From Adineta vaga (taxonomy: Eukaryota > Rotifera), in the NCBI GenBank assembly GCA_021613535.1, contig CP075497.1, forward strand, positions 806,001 through 870,000: 64,000 bases of DNA. The letters are read 5' to 3'. Both the position numbers and the translations under genes were made by a program. Position 1 is the first letter of the stretch; each line of letters opens with the position of its first letter. Shown piece after piece: positions 1 to 12,568 of the stretch. The notes below the pieces were generated by a model. That model saw nothing but the letters and a program-made list of their open reading frames with translations, was not told where the DNA came from and searched no databases.

Positions 1-1
1 C

Positions 2-479
2 TATGGTGCTACACATAAACCTGATCAAATCGATTTTGATTTTGTTCTTTTGCATCTTCTTACAGGAATGAATGCTATTCGAAATCTTCGATCCCATTTG
101 GATAGGAACATAATGAAAAGACTTCTATGCTCTTTTTTCTATCTATCGATTGCTGTTTATATAGCTCAACGACGACCAAAAATCAACGAACATCTCCTTC
201 ATGATTATAAGATGAAAGAGAACAAGTGCAATTGGGAATATGTCATTGATCATACATTACACTACAAAATTGGCTACAGAACCTCACGTTGTCAAGGTTA
301 TTTATAGTTTAAAAGATGCTGAAAAAGATTATGAATCAAAAAATGAACTCTATTTGAAAGCTGCTGTGAAATCAGTAGATCATTTACGTACAGACACACC
401 ATATAATTATTACAAGTCACATGAGCCTTGGATAGGAATGTCGGATGCAAATCGAGAACTCAATGTCAATAAACATTAA
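2..479 (+). pseudogene. Questin oxidase-like (DUF4243) protein, 3' end, frameshifted
   Basis: The open frame enters from the left edge (frame 2) and carries a DFVLLHLLTGMNAIR stretch followed by YIAQRRP, resembling the C-terminal half of questin-oxidase-like proteins (BVMO-type oxidases of fungi, also found in bdelloids). The family's next block, EPHVVKVIYSLKDA, is found only in frame 3, ending at a TAA at 477-479. The switch falls at about 240-270 with no GT..AG intron between the two halves, so one base is extra relative to a continuous frame. Either this copy is a pseudogene or there is a one-base sequence error. The 5' part lies outside the window. Family assignment is from motif recall and is moderate. 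Confidence 0.55.
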
Positions 480-749
480 CTCTTTCATATTGTACTATTT
501 CGAAAATAGATCATTGGGAAAAGATGCAAATCCTAATGTGTGTCGCTTAATTTTTCTTTTTATAATTATATTATTTTGTTGATAGATTAACTATAGCACA
601 AGAATACAATGTCTTTTGTAGTAGTATGATTATTTATCTTGTCTTATATATGGATACGTGAAAATATGCAAAATGTTAATCAGATATTTTTAACAACACA
701 TATCAACTACTTCGAATATTAACGTTATGATTTTGATCAAGTTTTATTT

Positions 750-2171
750 CTATATGTCAAGGCAAGAATAGAATAAGGCGATAATACCACAACAACATAT
801 TATAAGACCAATCAGTGAATATTGCGCGATCAATAACCAAAATGTGAACTTATATAGATTTTCATGACAATAGTTTGTTTCATTGTGTTGATTGTATTGA
901 ACTTTCGTTCTCGTAGGAAATATCCATATACTTCCCTATTAAAATCAAACTAACAATTATAATGATAACATATTTAGTGTATATTACCATTATTAACCAT
1001 CCGAGAAAGAAGAAGAATAATAAACATAAAATAGAACTACTGATATAACGTCCAATTTTAATATTATCAGAGTACTTTTTGAATGTTATAAGCATCTAGA
1101 AAAAAATCGTATGTTTTTGAAATATCGATAGATCAAAGTCTTACTATAATGAATATCAAACTAAAAGTGGCTAGACCTACAGCTCCAAAAATAGTCATCC
1201 ATCGTGGAATCCATGATTGAATCGGACAATCATTTTTGTATATCTGACCAAAGATTAGAGTAGACATTGGGAGAATAATTGCTATGATTGATGTAATTAA
1301 TAATGCTATTCGCTTTTTTGACATTGGTTCTCGATAAATCTCCTCTGTAGTGAATGAAGGCATGAATTCTGAATTCGATATAGTATCAAATGATATTGGC
1401 TCATGAAATACATCTATTGAACAAAGTGTTAAAGAATTTATGATAATATGAATTTCACATACTCTGAGTATTCCATTGATGTTGATATTGAATTGAATTT
1501 GAATCATAATATTCCGCATCACATCGTTTTATTTCAAGTAATACTCCATAAATCATAACAGATGATCGATTTTTTGTTTTCCATTCTAATGCATCATTCG
1601 AGATATAAGGACATATTTGTATACCGTTTTCACGTGCTCTAACAGTTTCAGGTTGAACAATAATAGAATCAGGTTTTTGTTTACATTGTAATGCTACTTT
1701 TATAGTATATAATTGAAAATTATAAGGTGATTGAAATTCGTGTGTAGAAGCATAACAATCAAGTCCAGCATAACTAATTGATGGTGTTGTAAAAGTATAA
1801 TGTTCTCTTGGAATATGACCTTCTCGTATTTCTAACTTTTTCCCATGCATTGTAGTATCATTTGGTAAAAGTAAATTTCGATGTTCAACACATGATATAG
1901 CATTTTCAATAGTTGTTCCATGATAACAATTCAGCCATGTATCCCATACATTATGATGAATAAAGAATGCTTCGTCAACTGATACACCAAAACGAGTCCA
2001 TCCTCGTGGAATGACATAGATATAGCTAGCTACCGTCATTGTATCAGGCAGATTGTATGAATAACATTGTTCACAATAACATCGATCATGATCGTCTCGA
2101 CGAAACGCAGATGGCCACGAAACACTTTCTAAAAACTCTCGACCAACGCGTAAATGCTCGCACTCAGCCAT
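750..2171 (-). CDS. ADP-ribosyltransferase-like domain fused to TMEM272-like four-helix membrane domain
   Basis: I read four exons on the reverse strand: 2171-1463, 1413-1145, 1095-988 and 935-750, separated by GT..AG introns of 49, 49 and 52 bp; phases agree and the total is 424 codons with the stop. The first ~230 residues hold a CYCEQCY motif, GWTRFGVSVDEA, a CYHGTTIENAI block and FTTPSISYAGLDCYA; the H-G-T and Tyr blocks recall the His and Tyr of PARP-type catalytic folds, but this is weak and no activity can be claimed. After intron 1 comes a ~190-residue C-terminus with four hydrophobic segments, CPIQSWIPRWM, WLIMGSIWIFPT and NETNYCHENLYKFTFW, matching the layout of TMEM272-type proteins. 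The last exon is invisible to a simple ORF scan because an intron hides the frame change. The fusion follows from phase-compatible splicing; two separate genes remain possible. Confidence 0.65.
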
Positions 2172-3951
2172 TTCTATCTATACAATAAATAAAAGATTGT
2201 TAAAAGATCCAAGAAAGTAAAAGTCTTTATCTATCTTATAAAGGTATTTTCAAGTGAATAAATATTTGTTTTTTTATTAATTTTCATAGATATATATATT
2301 TGAATAGAAAAAGTAATAGAAAAATCCAAGAAACACAAACATTTCTTTGATGTTAAATAATTTCGTCTTCTATTTCTGACTCGATAAATAAAGATAATTA
2401 CTTAAGATGAGAATATACTGACATTTAAATCGTCTCACATATGTAACTACTTAATTTAGTTTCAAACGATGTTTTTTGTAAAAATTTAACAAAAAATAGT
2501 CAAGTTAATTATATTTCGTGCGCTATGGTCTACCAATGGATGTGTGTTGTCTTTATAGTTTGGAAGGATTAGTTATTAGACTGCGCTTTTTTCGATGCTA
2601 AAGAAACTCTTCGGTAAAAGAAACATAAATTTATCTATGCTTTAAGGATGAAAGTTTTAGAGAAAATAAAAGAACTTCGAACGGAATAAAATTGTTCGAG
2701 GCTATCACAGAGGATGCAAAATATTAGGAAGAGAAAACAAGTGATGATGCGATGTTTATTCTACCTTTATTGAGTTACCATATATACGTACCTGCACACA
2801 CACTAAATCTAATGATCTTGAACTATCCGAAATAAGAAAAGCATGTGTATTTATACTAAGACAACATCTCGAGGGTATAAAGTGACGAAATAAACATAAA
2901 GAAGATGATGATGTCATCAAACACGATATCATTTCAAACAACGTAGTACATAAGATTGATGTAAGAGGCCAGGAGTGAAAGAATAAAAAGAAGATAGAAC
3001 ACGCAGCTTTCATCAGATAATCACAAGAAATAAAATTTTGTTACTTCTATCATAGAATTTTATATTTTGGTTCGCTCAGCTGTTATAAAAAATACAGTAA
3101 ATACTCTCAATAAAGTGTCGGAAAACACTGATCGCAATTTTGTTGTCATTTCATTCCGGTTGAAATAAAAAATTTCGACAAATTTATCTTATCGGTAATA
3201 TTCCAATAAAATTAGATGCTTTTTTATGCGTAAAGATTTGAAATCTATAATGATACAGTATTCTGTTAAACACACACTATAGAAGAACAATTGACCTAAT
3301 TAATAGGTAAACTGTTCCAACGAGAAAGGATTGTTTTCACATATACAAAATCTTATTTGCAAATTCGAAGATGTTTCAAACAATCATCATGCATTTTGAA
3401 CTTTGTGGTGAACGACAGTAGTCAAACGAGATCAGGATTGATATTTAAACAATGGAGGCAAGAGACAAAACTGATATTTTTTTTATTTTACTCTATTACT
3501 GTCATAATTTGCGTCATCATCACACTGAAAAAGAAGAAAAAAACATGTTAATAGATGTTGTTCGATGAATAACCGGTCACGATCAAGTTATGAAACCAGT
3601 ATAAAATTCAGGTACGACGAAAAATACCTCATGTTGATTTGTGTTCTATAATCAGGATTGACGTCAGCAGCAACCTTTCAAGGACAAAACGTAAATCAAC
3701 TTATGAATTCTAGCAGCAGGAAAGAAAAATTTGTCAATACACACAGCGCAGTTGAGTTTCACATGAATTATAATGCATTACGTACATTATCGTAACTGGC
3801 ATATAAACAGGATAGAGAGAGATGAGAGAAAATGTATATAAAGGAGATGAAAATCAAACATTACACCATATTGATCGGCAAGTTTCGTACAAAACTCTGG
3901 TATACATTTTAATCTTTCAAAGGTCAACGATTTCTATTGTCCTGCTTATTG
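2172..3951. other. Intergenic, no supported gene
   Basis: About 1.8 kb between two divergently transcribed genes, so it should contain both 5' regions. It is AT-rich. A reverse ORF of 85 codons at 2756-3013 begins with a hydrophobic stretch but has no recognisable continuation or splice partner. I see no repeat structure. Confidence 0.5.
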
Positions 3952-6900
3952 ATGGATAAAGTCGAGCATAAGCATACTTTCAGCGACAGCATTGCTGCTC
4001 AACGAATATATCAGCAGAAACTATCCTCGTCGGCTCCAGCGTCGACAAATGCTGGTCGTCGATATAATAAAGCTCGTAGTTCTCTGTATGCATCTGGTGC
4101 TACCCGAGTGGATGCAAATACCATTGATACAATGCAACAAGATCGCATTGCTTGGCAAACGTTATCTCAATATTTGAGTCTTCGATTAATGCAAAGACGT
4201 CGATCTGATTCGGCAAGCTATACTAATCGAGCATTGTCATTAGAAGAGAGACATACACGGTACGCTCGAACACTTTCTGACAAGACCAATCGCTTGAAAG
4301 TGCCACCAGCAGCGATTTCCGATGAGATATCAGAACGTAGTTTCAAAAGCATAGATCCGGTTACATTAGAATTGGATAATGAAAACATTGAAGATACATC
4401 AAAACTTGAAACCGATGTACATGTCATACCGTTGGAAAGACTAGTTGAACGATTTAACAGCAATTTGACAACAGGTCTAACAGATGATGTCGTAGCACAT
4501 CATCATGCGACTTATGGAAAAAACAAACTGACACCATCAAGTCCACCAAGTCTTATTTGGATGTTTATTAAACAATTGATTATTGGTTTCAATAGTGTAT
4601 TATGGCTTGCAACTCTATTTGCTTTTCTTAGCTATGTAAGTTTATTAACATTTTTATTTGTTCATGTTAATCAATTACGTATAGTATATCTGTGAATGAT
4701 TTGCTTTGTTGCAGAAACCATTCGGTGATCCAGATCCTGATGTAGCCAATCTAGCTTTGGCTGGCATACTTGTTTTTGTCATTGTCTTTAATGCTCTTTT
4801 CAACTTCTATCAGGAAGTGAAATCAATGAAAATTGTGGCATCCTTCTCAAAAATGCAACCTTCGATTGCTACCGTTAAAAGAAATGGAATTGAAATGCAA
4901 CTGAACGCAGAAGAACTTGTACCTGGCGATGTGATTTATATTCGTCTCGGCGACAAAATTCCAGCCGATTGTCGACTGATTTCATGCGACGATCTTCAAG
5001 TAGACACATCACAATTAACTGGTGAATCTGTACCTATCACCTGTACTGTTAAATGCACAGATCTGAACTTTATGGAAACGACCAATCTTGTTTTCTACTC
5101 ATCACTTGTCGTTCAGGGTTCAGGTGTGGGAATAGTCGTCAACATCGGAGATGCAACCGTACTTGGACAAGTTGGTCAAATGACTCGCGGCTCTGGTGGC
5201 TCAGAGGTGACTGGACTTCATCGAGAAATTAATCGCTTTGTTGTATTCATCATTTTGGCTGCATTCACATGTGTAGTTCTTCTATGGATTACTTGGGCTG
5301 CTTGGCTCAACATTTCACAGACTGGATATATCTCTGTTAATGGTAAGACAGAATTGACTAATCTGCATTAGGAATATTTTGACTTTTATTCCTAGGAAAT
5401 GTGATCAATTCTATTGGCATGGTGGTATGCTTTATTCCTGAAGGTCTACCAGCAGCTGTTACTCTCGTTTTAACTATTGTTGCAAAGAGAATGTACAAAC
5501 AAAAAGTGATGGTAAAAAGTCTAGTAACCATAGAAGTGTTTAACTATGTTTCTGTAAGACGTTATTTCTTTATACTTTATTGAGAATAATTCTTATATAT
5601 TAATAGGTTATTGCTACAGATAAAACTGGAACATTGACAATGAATCAAATGAGTATTACTGCTCTCCTTTGGGGAACTCTAGGAGAATTTATGGTTCCTA
5701 TTCATAGCGAATATGAACAGGCGATCACATCGAAACAAGAACAAGGTATGATCGATCGAAAACGACCTTCATTAACTTCAACTGATGTTGCAAGTGCTTT
5801 GAAAGATCTAATTCTTGGTGCATGTCTTTGCAATAATGCAACCAAACAATCGTGTATAACGAGCAGTAGCGGTGATGCAAACCACAATTCAGAAGCCAAT
5901 ACCGACGATGATGAGACATCATCAAAACTGACTCAAGTCATTGGGGATGCAGCTGATGTGGCACTGTACAATATGTGCAACGAAAAATGTTCTGTCAACA
6001 TTGAGCAAGTAAAAAAGATGAACCCACGTATCAATAGTGTTCCATTCAATTCGAAAAATAAATTCATGATTACGGCCAATCTTCTAGCACAGACATCGAA
6101 TGACAATGAAATGGTATTGATTACACTGAAAGGTGCACCGGATTTCATTCTATCTCGTTGTTCAACTTATAAAGATGACTCTGATGATGAAATGTTGCCA
6201 ATGACCGATGAATTTCGAGCTACTGTTCAAGAGCGACAGGAAAGACTGGGAGAATCGGGATATAGAGTAATAGCCATGATTCAACAAAAAATGAGTAAGC
6301 AACAATATGATATGATGATAGAAGCATACAAGACAAATAAAAGTTATCCACAATCTACCGAACAATTGTCGCCTGATGAACTCGATCTGAACGGATTGCC
6401 ATCGAAGGATTATTGTTTCGTTGGTAAATGAAAATCGAATAAAATTTTATTAATGAAACTTATCTGATCAATACTTTGTTTAGGTATGTTTGCTCTGCTC
6501 GATCCTGCTCGCCCTGAAGTACCCGAAGCTGTACTTAAAGCTCGTAGTGCTCATATTCGTGTTTGTATGGTCACCGGTGATCATCCGACAACTGCAGCGA
6601 CGATTGCAAAAAAAGTCAATATTCTTAGTAAAGAAATCAGTATTGAGAATGGTATTGACAGCTTTAGAATAGAGGATGATAATGAAACACAAGAAACGTT
6701 AGCTCACTTTGTTCGTAATACACATACATTGCTAGAAAGTCATATCGTTGGTGAATTAACAACGACGATTGATGTGAAGGGTATCAAGTCAATCTCTGTT
6801 TCGAAGAAAAAAGCAAACATTTTCAAACGACTTTGGAATGGTTTTCTGTTCTATCTACGAGATCCAAATCAGGTTAAACATGTGAAGAAACTTGATATTA

Positions 6901-8163
6901 TTCCCTATGGTGTGGTCGTCACTGGTAGTGATATACACTCGATGGATGTAAGTATTCTGAATGATATAGTTCGTAATTTTACTTTTTGAGACAAAGATTT
7001 CTTTTTTTTTTAGGATCACATGTGGGATTGGGTGTTATCCCATAAAGAGATTGTTTTTGCTCGAACATCACCAGAACAAAAGCTACGCATTGTGATGGAA
7101 TTTTCTAAACGTGGTGAAGTCATTGCGGTTACAGGAGACGGAACAAATGATGCACCTGCACTTAAACAAGCCGACTTAGGAGTTGCAATGGCTGCTGGAA
7201 CAGAAGTTGCAAAGGAAGCTGGTGATATGATCTTACTTGACAATAATTTTTCATCAATTATTACTGCGATTGAAATGGGCCGACTATTAAGTGATAATCT
7301 GAAGAAAGTCGCCATCTATTTGCTACCTGGAGGTAAGTTTCTTAGAAGTTTCAAACTTCAAGGAAATTTTTTTTCCTAATCTAATAGGTACATGGTCCGA
7401 AGTGATTCCTGTGCTTGTTAGTACATGGATGGGAATTCCGCTTTCATTATCTCTTTTTCTTGGTGTCGTTTTCTGTATGTTCAACGATATTGTTAATTCT
7501 TTGGCAATGGTTTCGGAAACAGCTGAACAAGATATCATGTCTCGTCCACCAGCCATTCGTCACAAAAACCATTTGGTCGACTGGAAACTACTCGTTCATG
7601 CTTACTTGATTATGGGAAATATTGAATGTTTTACTGCTTTCTTCTGCTTTTTCTGGTATTACGCATCGCAAGGTAACTGTTACACATTAGAAAGAAAAAC
7701 AGTATTGATTAAATATTTATTTTTCCTTTCAGATATTCCTGTTAGTAGCATCTTTTTTACTTACGCTAATTATGGTACAAATCCTCCGATCAACAAAACA
7801 CGTGATGAACTCACAAGTATTCTACAAACGGGTCAATCAATTTACTACGTAGCCTTGTGTATCATGCAAATGTTTAATCTCATTTCGACACGAACACGTT
7901 ATGTATCATTTTTCAAACACAATCCGTTGTTTGGAAAAGCTCGTAATTTAACTATCTGCATAGGAGTTGTCTTTTCTTCTTCTGTCGGTCTACTTATCAC
8001 ACTCGTACCATGGTTTAATTCGGTATTCAAAACCAAACCAGTACCGGTAAAATATATCTGTCCAGCACTAGGCTTTGGTTTGGGTCTATTTATATTTGAT
8101 GAAGTACGCAAATTTCTCGTGCGACGCTATCCAAAATCGTGTTTGGCCAAGATGGCTTGGTGA
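3952..8163 (+). CDS. Type II P-type cation-transporting ATPase (Na+/K+-ATPase alpha-related, divergent)
   Basis: Eight exons: 3952-4635, 4715-5342, 5396-5553, 5607-6423, 6484-6947, 7014-7332, 7388-7672, 7733-8163. Introns are 53-79 bp, GT..AG and phase-consistent, giving about 1,261 residues. The ATG at 3952 is the first in frame. Landmarks: a ~160-residue extension before the cation-ATPase N-domain, TGES of the actuator domain near residue 330, the phosphorylation motif DKTGT (Asp ~495), KGAPD in the nucleotide domain (~664), MVTGDHP (~790), TGDGTNDAP (~956) and ten likely helices. The protein couples ATP hydrolysis to cation movement across a membrane. Oddities: helix 4 reads [11 protein letters not shown] rather than VANVPEGL, helix 5 lacks the usual Asn, and helix 6 has MFNDIV where Na+/K+-ATPases have DLGTDM. 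The Glu of PEGL is kept. The ion carried cannot be named. The last intron (7673-7732) is in frame without stops, so its retention would still translate. Confidence 0.88.
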
Positions 8164-8340
8164 TACAACATATCGCACGTTTTGCCTGAAACTCGACTAT
8201 TAACAAATTTACTAATTTTTTCTAACAACGTTGAGTTTTTTTTCACTTCTCTGAATTATAAATATATATTATATCCGTATGAATATTCATTTTGAACATC
8301 ATGCTTTTCATCGAATAGATGTAAGCTGATGGAATATTTT

Positions 8341-8410
8341 CTTGAGGGTGTGGGCGTAAGCGAGGGTATGGCTGTGGTTGTGAGTGATTAAGATACGTCC
8401 ACAGCCACCA
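8341..8410. repeat. Telomere-like TGTGGG island, imperfect hairpin
   Basis: Begins CTTGAGGGTGTGGGCG and ends in CCACAGCCACC, so G-rich and C-rich arms face each other across a short spacer. The same CTTGAGGGTGTGGG start recurs near 11.18 kb and, in variant form, near 18.73 and 30.85 kb. Confidence 0.5.
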
Positions 8411-8932
8411 TAGAGTACAAATTGAGTTTCATATCAGTTGTAGTGTATGTTATTGTCCTATAATATCAGATGGTGTTTAGTATAGCATAATATGTCGAAC
8501 TGTCATATCTTTCTGTTGTTATTATGGATGAGAAAAAGAAATAAAAAAAAACATGATGGATTTTGTTATTGGTTTTTCATTTCTAATGTAAGAATTATTT
8601 TAACAGAATTGTTTTTTTGTTAAACTTATATAATTAGTTAAGTAAATTTTGTTTTTCATGATTATGGTTGATTCAGAAAAAGAAGAGAAGAAAACAATTA
8701 TTTAACAAGTTTTCTAATCAATCATCTGGAGAAAAGAGAAATCGATATTTTCAAATGTATTGAGATTCTATTTAATAAAGGGTTTTTTTCCAATATAGTG
8801 TACTATTGTTGTTTCTAGAAATAGAAAATAGAACTGACAAAATAATACCAAATATGATATTTCTATTGGTGATAAAGTTTACTGAGATAGAAATTTTGTT
8901 CATTTTCATTAGACTGATGAAATGATGTAAAC

Positions 8933-8959
8933 AAAGAAAGAAAGAAAGAAAGAAAGAAA
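8933..8959. repeat. (AAAG)n microsatellite
   Basis: About six uninterrupted AAAG units, roughly 90 bp upstream of the next gene's start codon. Confidence 0.8.
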
Positions 8960-9047
8960 CAAATTAAATTGAGTTTTGTTATCTAACTGTTGTTTAACAT
9001 TTTCTTTCCAAACAAACCATTTAATCAATATCAGAAGCTCCTTAGAG

Positions 9048-10665
9048 ATGTTTCTAACAAAAATGTTTCTCTTATTTTTCTTGGAATTATTGAAACAAAC
9101 AAATGGACAAGATATGCGATCAGTTCAAATGTCTTCATTTGTTAATTCAACATTTCAATGTTCACAAACAACTTGCTTACCATATCTAAATATGACAAAA
9201 ACAAATCTTCGTCAATGTCAAATAGCTTGTTTAAATCATATTCAATGCAAGGCTATTACTTTTCGGCAATCAACTACATATTGTCAATTATTTGATAATT
9301 CAATCAATCAAAACATAAATATGTCATATGCAATAGATGTTACGACAACGATTGTTATTTCAGGAACACGATATCCACCTGGTGCGTATTAAATACGTGA
9401 AATGAATATTTGAAAAAGAGTATAGATGTGAATGTCTTTTATTGTATCATGCATACTATGACATCGCATAGTTTATGAATTTATTCTGCAAAAGTTGTCA
9501 GATTTAGATGATGATAGTGTCTAGAATAGATCAGCAAAATCGTTCTATTAAATTCTGTTTTTATTCTATGACTTGAGAAATGGGAGCATGTTAGACAAGC
9601 AAAAATAATAGACTTCTTGAAATACATGTTATAAAAACTCTAATATATTTATGGTAATAAAAAGTTCTTTTTTTCAACAGAACCAACTACAACATCCACA
9701 TCAACATCATCAACAACGTCATCAACAACGTCATCAACAACATCAATAACAGGTTTGTTCTCATATTTCTCTTTTATTCTTACAATTTTTGTTGCGAGAA
9801 TTTAGCTGATAAAATACAGTCGGATATTGACCATCAACCTTACTTTCTATAACTTGGAAGCTATTTTTTTAACAGATAGTATATAGTCGATTTACTTAGA
9901 TATTGCTGAGCAAATGAATAATATCATAGGTCTCAATTAAAATGAAATTACATATTTTTACGAATGCTGAGATTCTTATATTCTTTCTATCTTATTACAG
10001 GATGTGGCGCACTATGCAACAAAACACTTTTACTCAGTGATACAAACGATGCTGCACTTCAAACATTAGTTAATAGTTTACAATCAGCAGGTTTAACTGT
10101 AGATTTTATATCGGGTGGTATAGCAAATTATACTGGATCTCCAAATGCGTCTGCATATAGTTCGATTATTTTGATAACAGGTTCAAGTTATGGAATAGAT
10201 ATGCCATCTACTGGACAACAATCTATTTTAAGTGCTCAACAGAATAATAATGTAGGCGTTGTTATCACTGAATGGGGAGCATATAATGTTGCATATGGAA
10301 GATGGTCTGTATTGTCGCCACTTATATTGGCAACATACTCATCATATAGTACTACAACTATGTCATACAATTTAGTTAACAGTGGACATCCAATTTGGAA
10401 TAGTCTCCCAACTTCTTTTACTACTTCAGCAACACTAAGTTACATCACGCTGGGTACAATTAAGAATGGAACTATAATAATCGCAAACTCTACAGAATGC
10501 AATGGACCTGCAGTTATTGCTAGACCTTCTTCGGGAACTGCTGGACGTATAGTACAATTTACTCATGCAGGTCATTATAGTTCGGGCACATTTAATTGGG
10601 GAAATGAGGCAAACATTTTAAAAATGATGATCAATGCCATTAAATGGACTGGTACTCTTCTTTAA
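9048..10665 (+). CDS. Secreted PAN/apple-like plus ThuA/amidotransferase-like protein
   Basis: Three exons: 9048-9381, 9681-9752 and 10001-10665, all joined in phase 1, about 356 residues. The start chosen (9048) gives a signal peptide of ~20 residues (FLLFFLELL core); an upstream in-frame ATG at 8976 would put ~24 residues before it. Residues ~30-110 have paired Cys spacing (C..TC, C...C, QCKAITF, CQLF) as in PAN/apple modules. The 72 bp second exon encodes a pure Thr/Ser linker. The third exon encodes ~220 residues resembling the class I glutamine-amidotransferase-like/ThuA fold (KTLLLSDTND start, IILITGSSYG, GVVITEWGAYN, RIVQFTHAGHY). No catalytic Cys nucleophile is obvious, so a binding or non-catalytic role is possible. 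Several N-glycosylation sequons fit secretion. Confidence 0.65.
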
Positions 10666-12568
10666 TATTTTTCATTTATTTTTTTTTCATGATATTCATC
10701 TCTTTTTAACAAGCATGTTCATTTGATTGAATTTATTCTTAAATGATAATTCGTGAAAAATTGAGTTTAGGAGCATGAAAAAAAGAAATTGAAACGAAAC
10801 TGACTTGAAGGTGTATCCTAAAACTTCTTTCAACATCTGTATCATGTTCATTAATATAAGTATGATTATCTACAACATATTCAAATGTAATATAAGTCAA
10901 AGAATATTTTCGATATCCAATCAAATATTCACTGAAAATTTGTTTTTCATTCATTAGAATTCATTTTTAAGATTAAGATAAGTGAGCAAAAACTTTCGTT
11001 GCAGACAATTGTTATTAACTATAAATGGTTGAATAAAAAAATTTGATCTTGGAAATGGTGATGGTACACGAATTTGTGAATGAACTGATGATCAGATGAC
11101 TTTCGATGATGTTTATGATCAACTTCTCACTATTTTCTCTCTCAGTAAGATAAAATTTGATTCGATACAATATTTAATATTCTTGAGGGTGTGGGTATAA
11201 TGATGAGAGATAAGAAATCATCATCCACGATTTAGATTTAAAAATTCGGCGAGATCTTGTTGGATCTGGGTATTCTACAGATTTCAAAAGAAATCTTGGT
11301 TGCAGAAATACTTCGGATTCGCCGTCAGCAAAAATAGCAATTTCTACAAATTTGATAAATGTTCATTGAAGTAGTTTTAAATAGTGGTCTTCGGCGCCTA
11401 TCAGATCAATTGGTCAAAAACTATCAAATATCGATACTATGGATTCCGATGTGTTTTCACCATCAGATTTTCTACAGAATCTTATGTTGTTGTTGTTTTT
11501 TGTGTGTCGCTAGTTTAATATTAAAGAGAGAGGGTAGACGAATTCGCCGAGAGGCGCTGACCGATCACGTACTGTTATGGAGAACATTGGATACAATGAA
11601 GGTATTGAAAATACATGTAACCAAATATATGTGTTGAAAAATTCTAGCTTCAGTTTTGAGAATGATGGAAATTGTCGGTAAATAAATTTCAGGATTGTAT
11701 ACGCTTTTCGTAGTTTGATACATTGCGCAATAACAAGCATTGCTGATAAAAAATCTGTTTAAAAGTATTTTTAATGTCAAAAGATTATTTTCAATCTTCT
11801 CTCTATTTTAAAAATAGTAATTTAAATTCTAATTTTTGTTTCCAAACAAGTTGTTCACAAATATATCTGTTATTTTAACATGTATATGTTCAAAAATATT
11901 TACTTAAAGTAAATCTTCCCGTTTTGCATTAATTAATAGATGGATTTACTTTTTACCAGATTCAGTTAATTCTAATTGAGATTATTGAAAAGAATAAAAA
12001 ACTTAACATTTTGTCTTGTTATAATTAATTGAACATTTGTTTTAGTATAGAAATTGCTTCAATTGCCATCGAGTTTTGGCCTAGTATATCCAAGCGCACT
12101 GCATATGACTAAAATTCACTTTTTATATCTCTCTATAAATGAATATGTTGACTACAGCCAAATATATTATTAATTTTAATCAAAGATGATTTTAGTATGG
12201 TGTGGAAAACAAAATAGTTCAGATGCAATACATATTGTTTTTGAGATACAAAGCGTTAACATGGGGTATAGATGGCAGCTCTGATTTATGTAGAGGATGC
12301 ATTGGTGAGTATAATGACTTGAAATGTATACATTAATACAGTTGATTTGCATCAGAGTAAAGACAGATGTCGTCAGCACATTCTCAGTTCTTATGCTGCA
12401 TAAAAGAAGAGAACGCTACATACATATTCTGACAGCTGTAAACATTGCCATTTTATTTACATCGTTGGTCTCTACGTCGATGCTGTACAATCAATTGAAG
12501 CTTAATATATTTTTAAGATTTTCTAGATTACTAAAGTGAACTGTGCATGTAAGGTACACTTTGTTATT
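10666..12568. other. Intergenic, no supported gene
   Basis: About 1.9 kb, AT-rich. Contains a telomere-like island at 11182-11230. Short ORFs on both strands (e.g. 11359-11637 forward, 11510-11780 reverse) overlap each other and show no domain signal. Confidence 0.45.
11182..11230. repeat. Telomere-like TGTGGG island
   Basis: Starts CTTGAGGGTGTGGGTA and is followed by GAAATCATCATCCACGA, a weak complementary arm. Shares its 14-base start exactly with the island at 8341. Confidence 0.45.

Larger units (their letters stand above)
8164..9047. other. Intergenic with telomere-like island and (AAAG)n tract
   Basis: Holds the 3' region of the ATPase gene, a telomere-like segment at 8341-8410 and a short AAAG microsatellite at about 8933-8959. 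No coding sequence is supported. Confidence 0.5.

Noticed and set aside
2756-3013. Reverse ORF of 85 codons with a hydrophobic start resembling a signal peptide
   Set aside because: The remainder is low-complexity Ser/Cys/Leu with no domain, no splice partner and no supported promoter context.
7673-7732. Treating the last ATPase intron as coding
   Set aside because: It is in frame and stop-free, but has GT..AG ends and its translation is not ATPase-like; it would insert ~20 residues in a helix-loop region.
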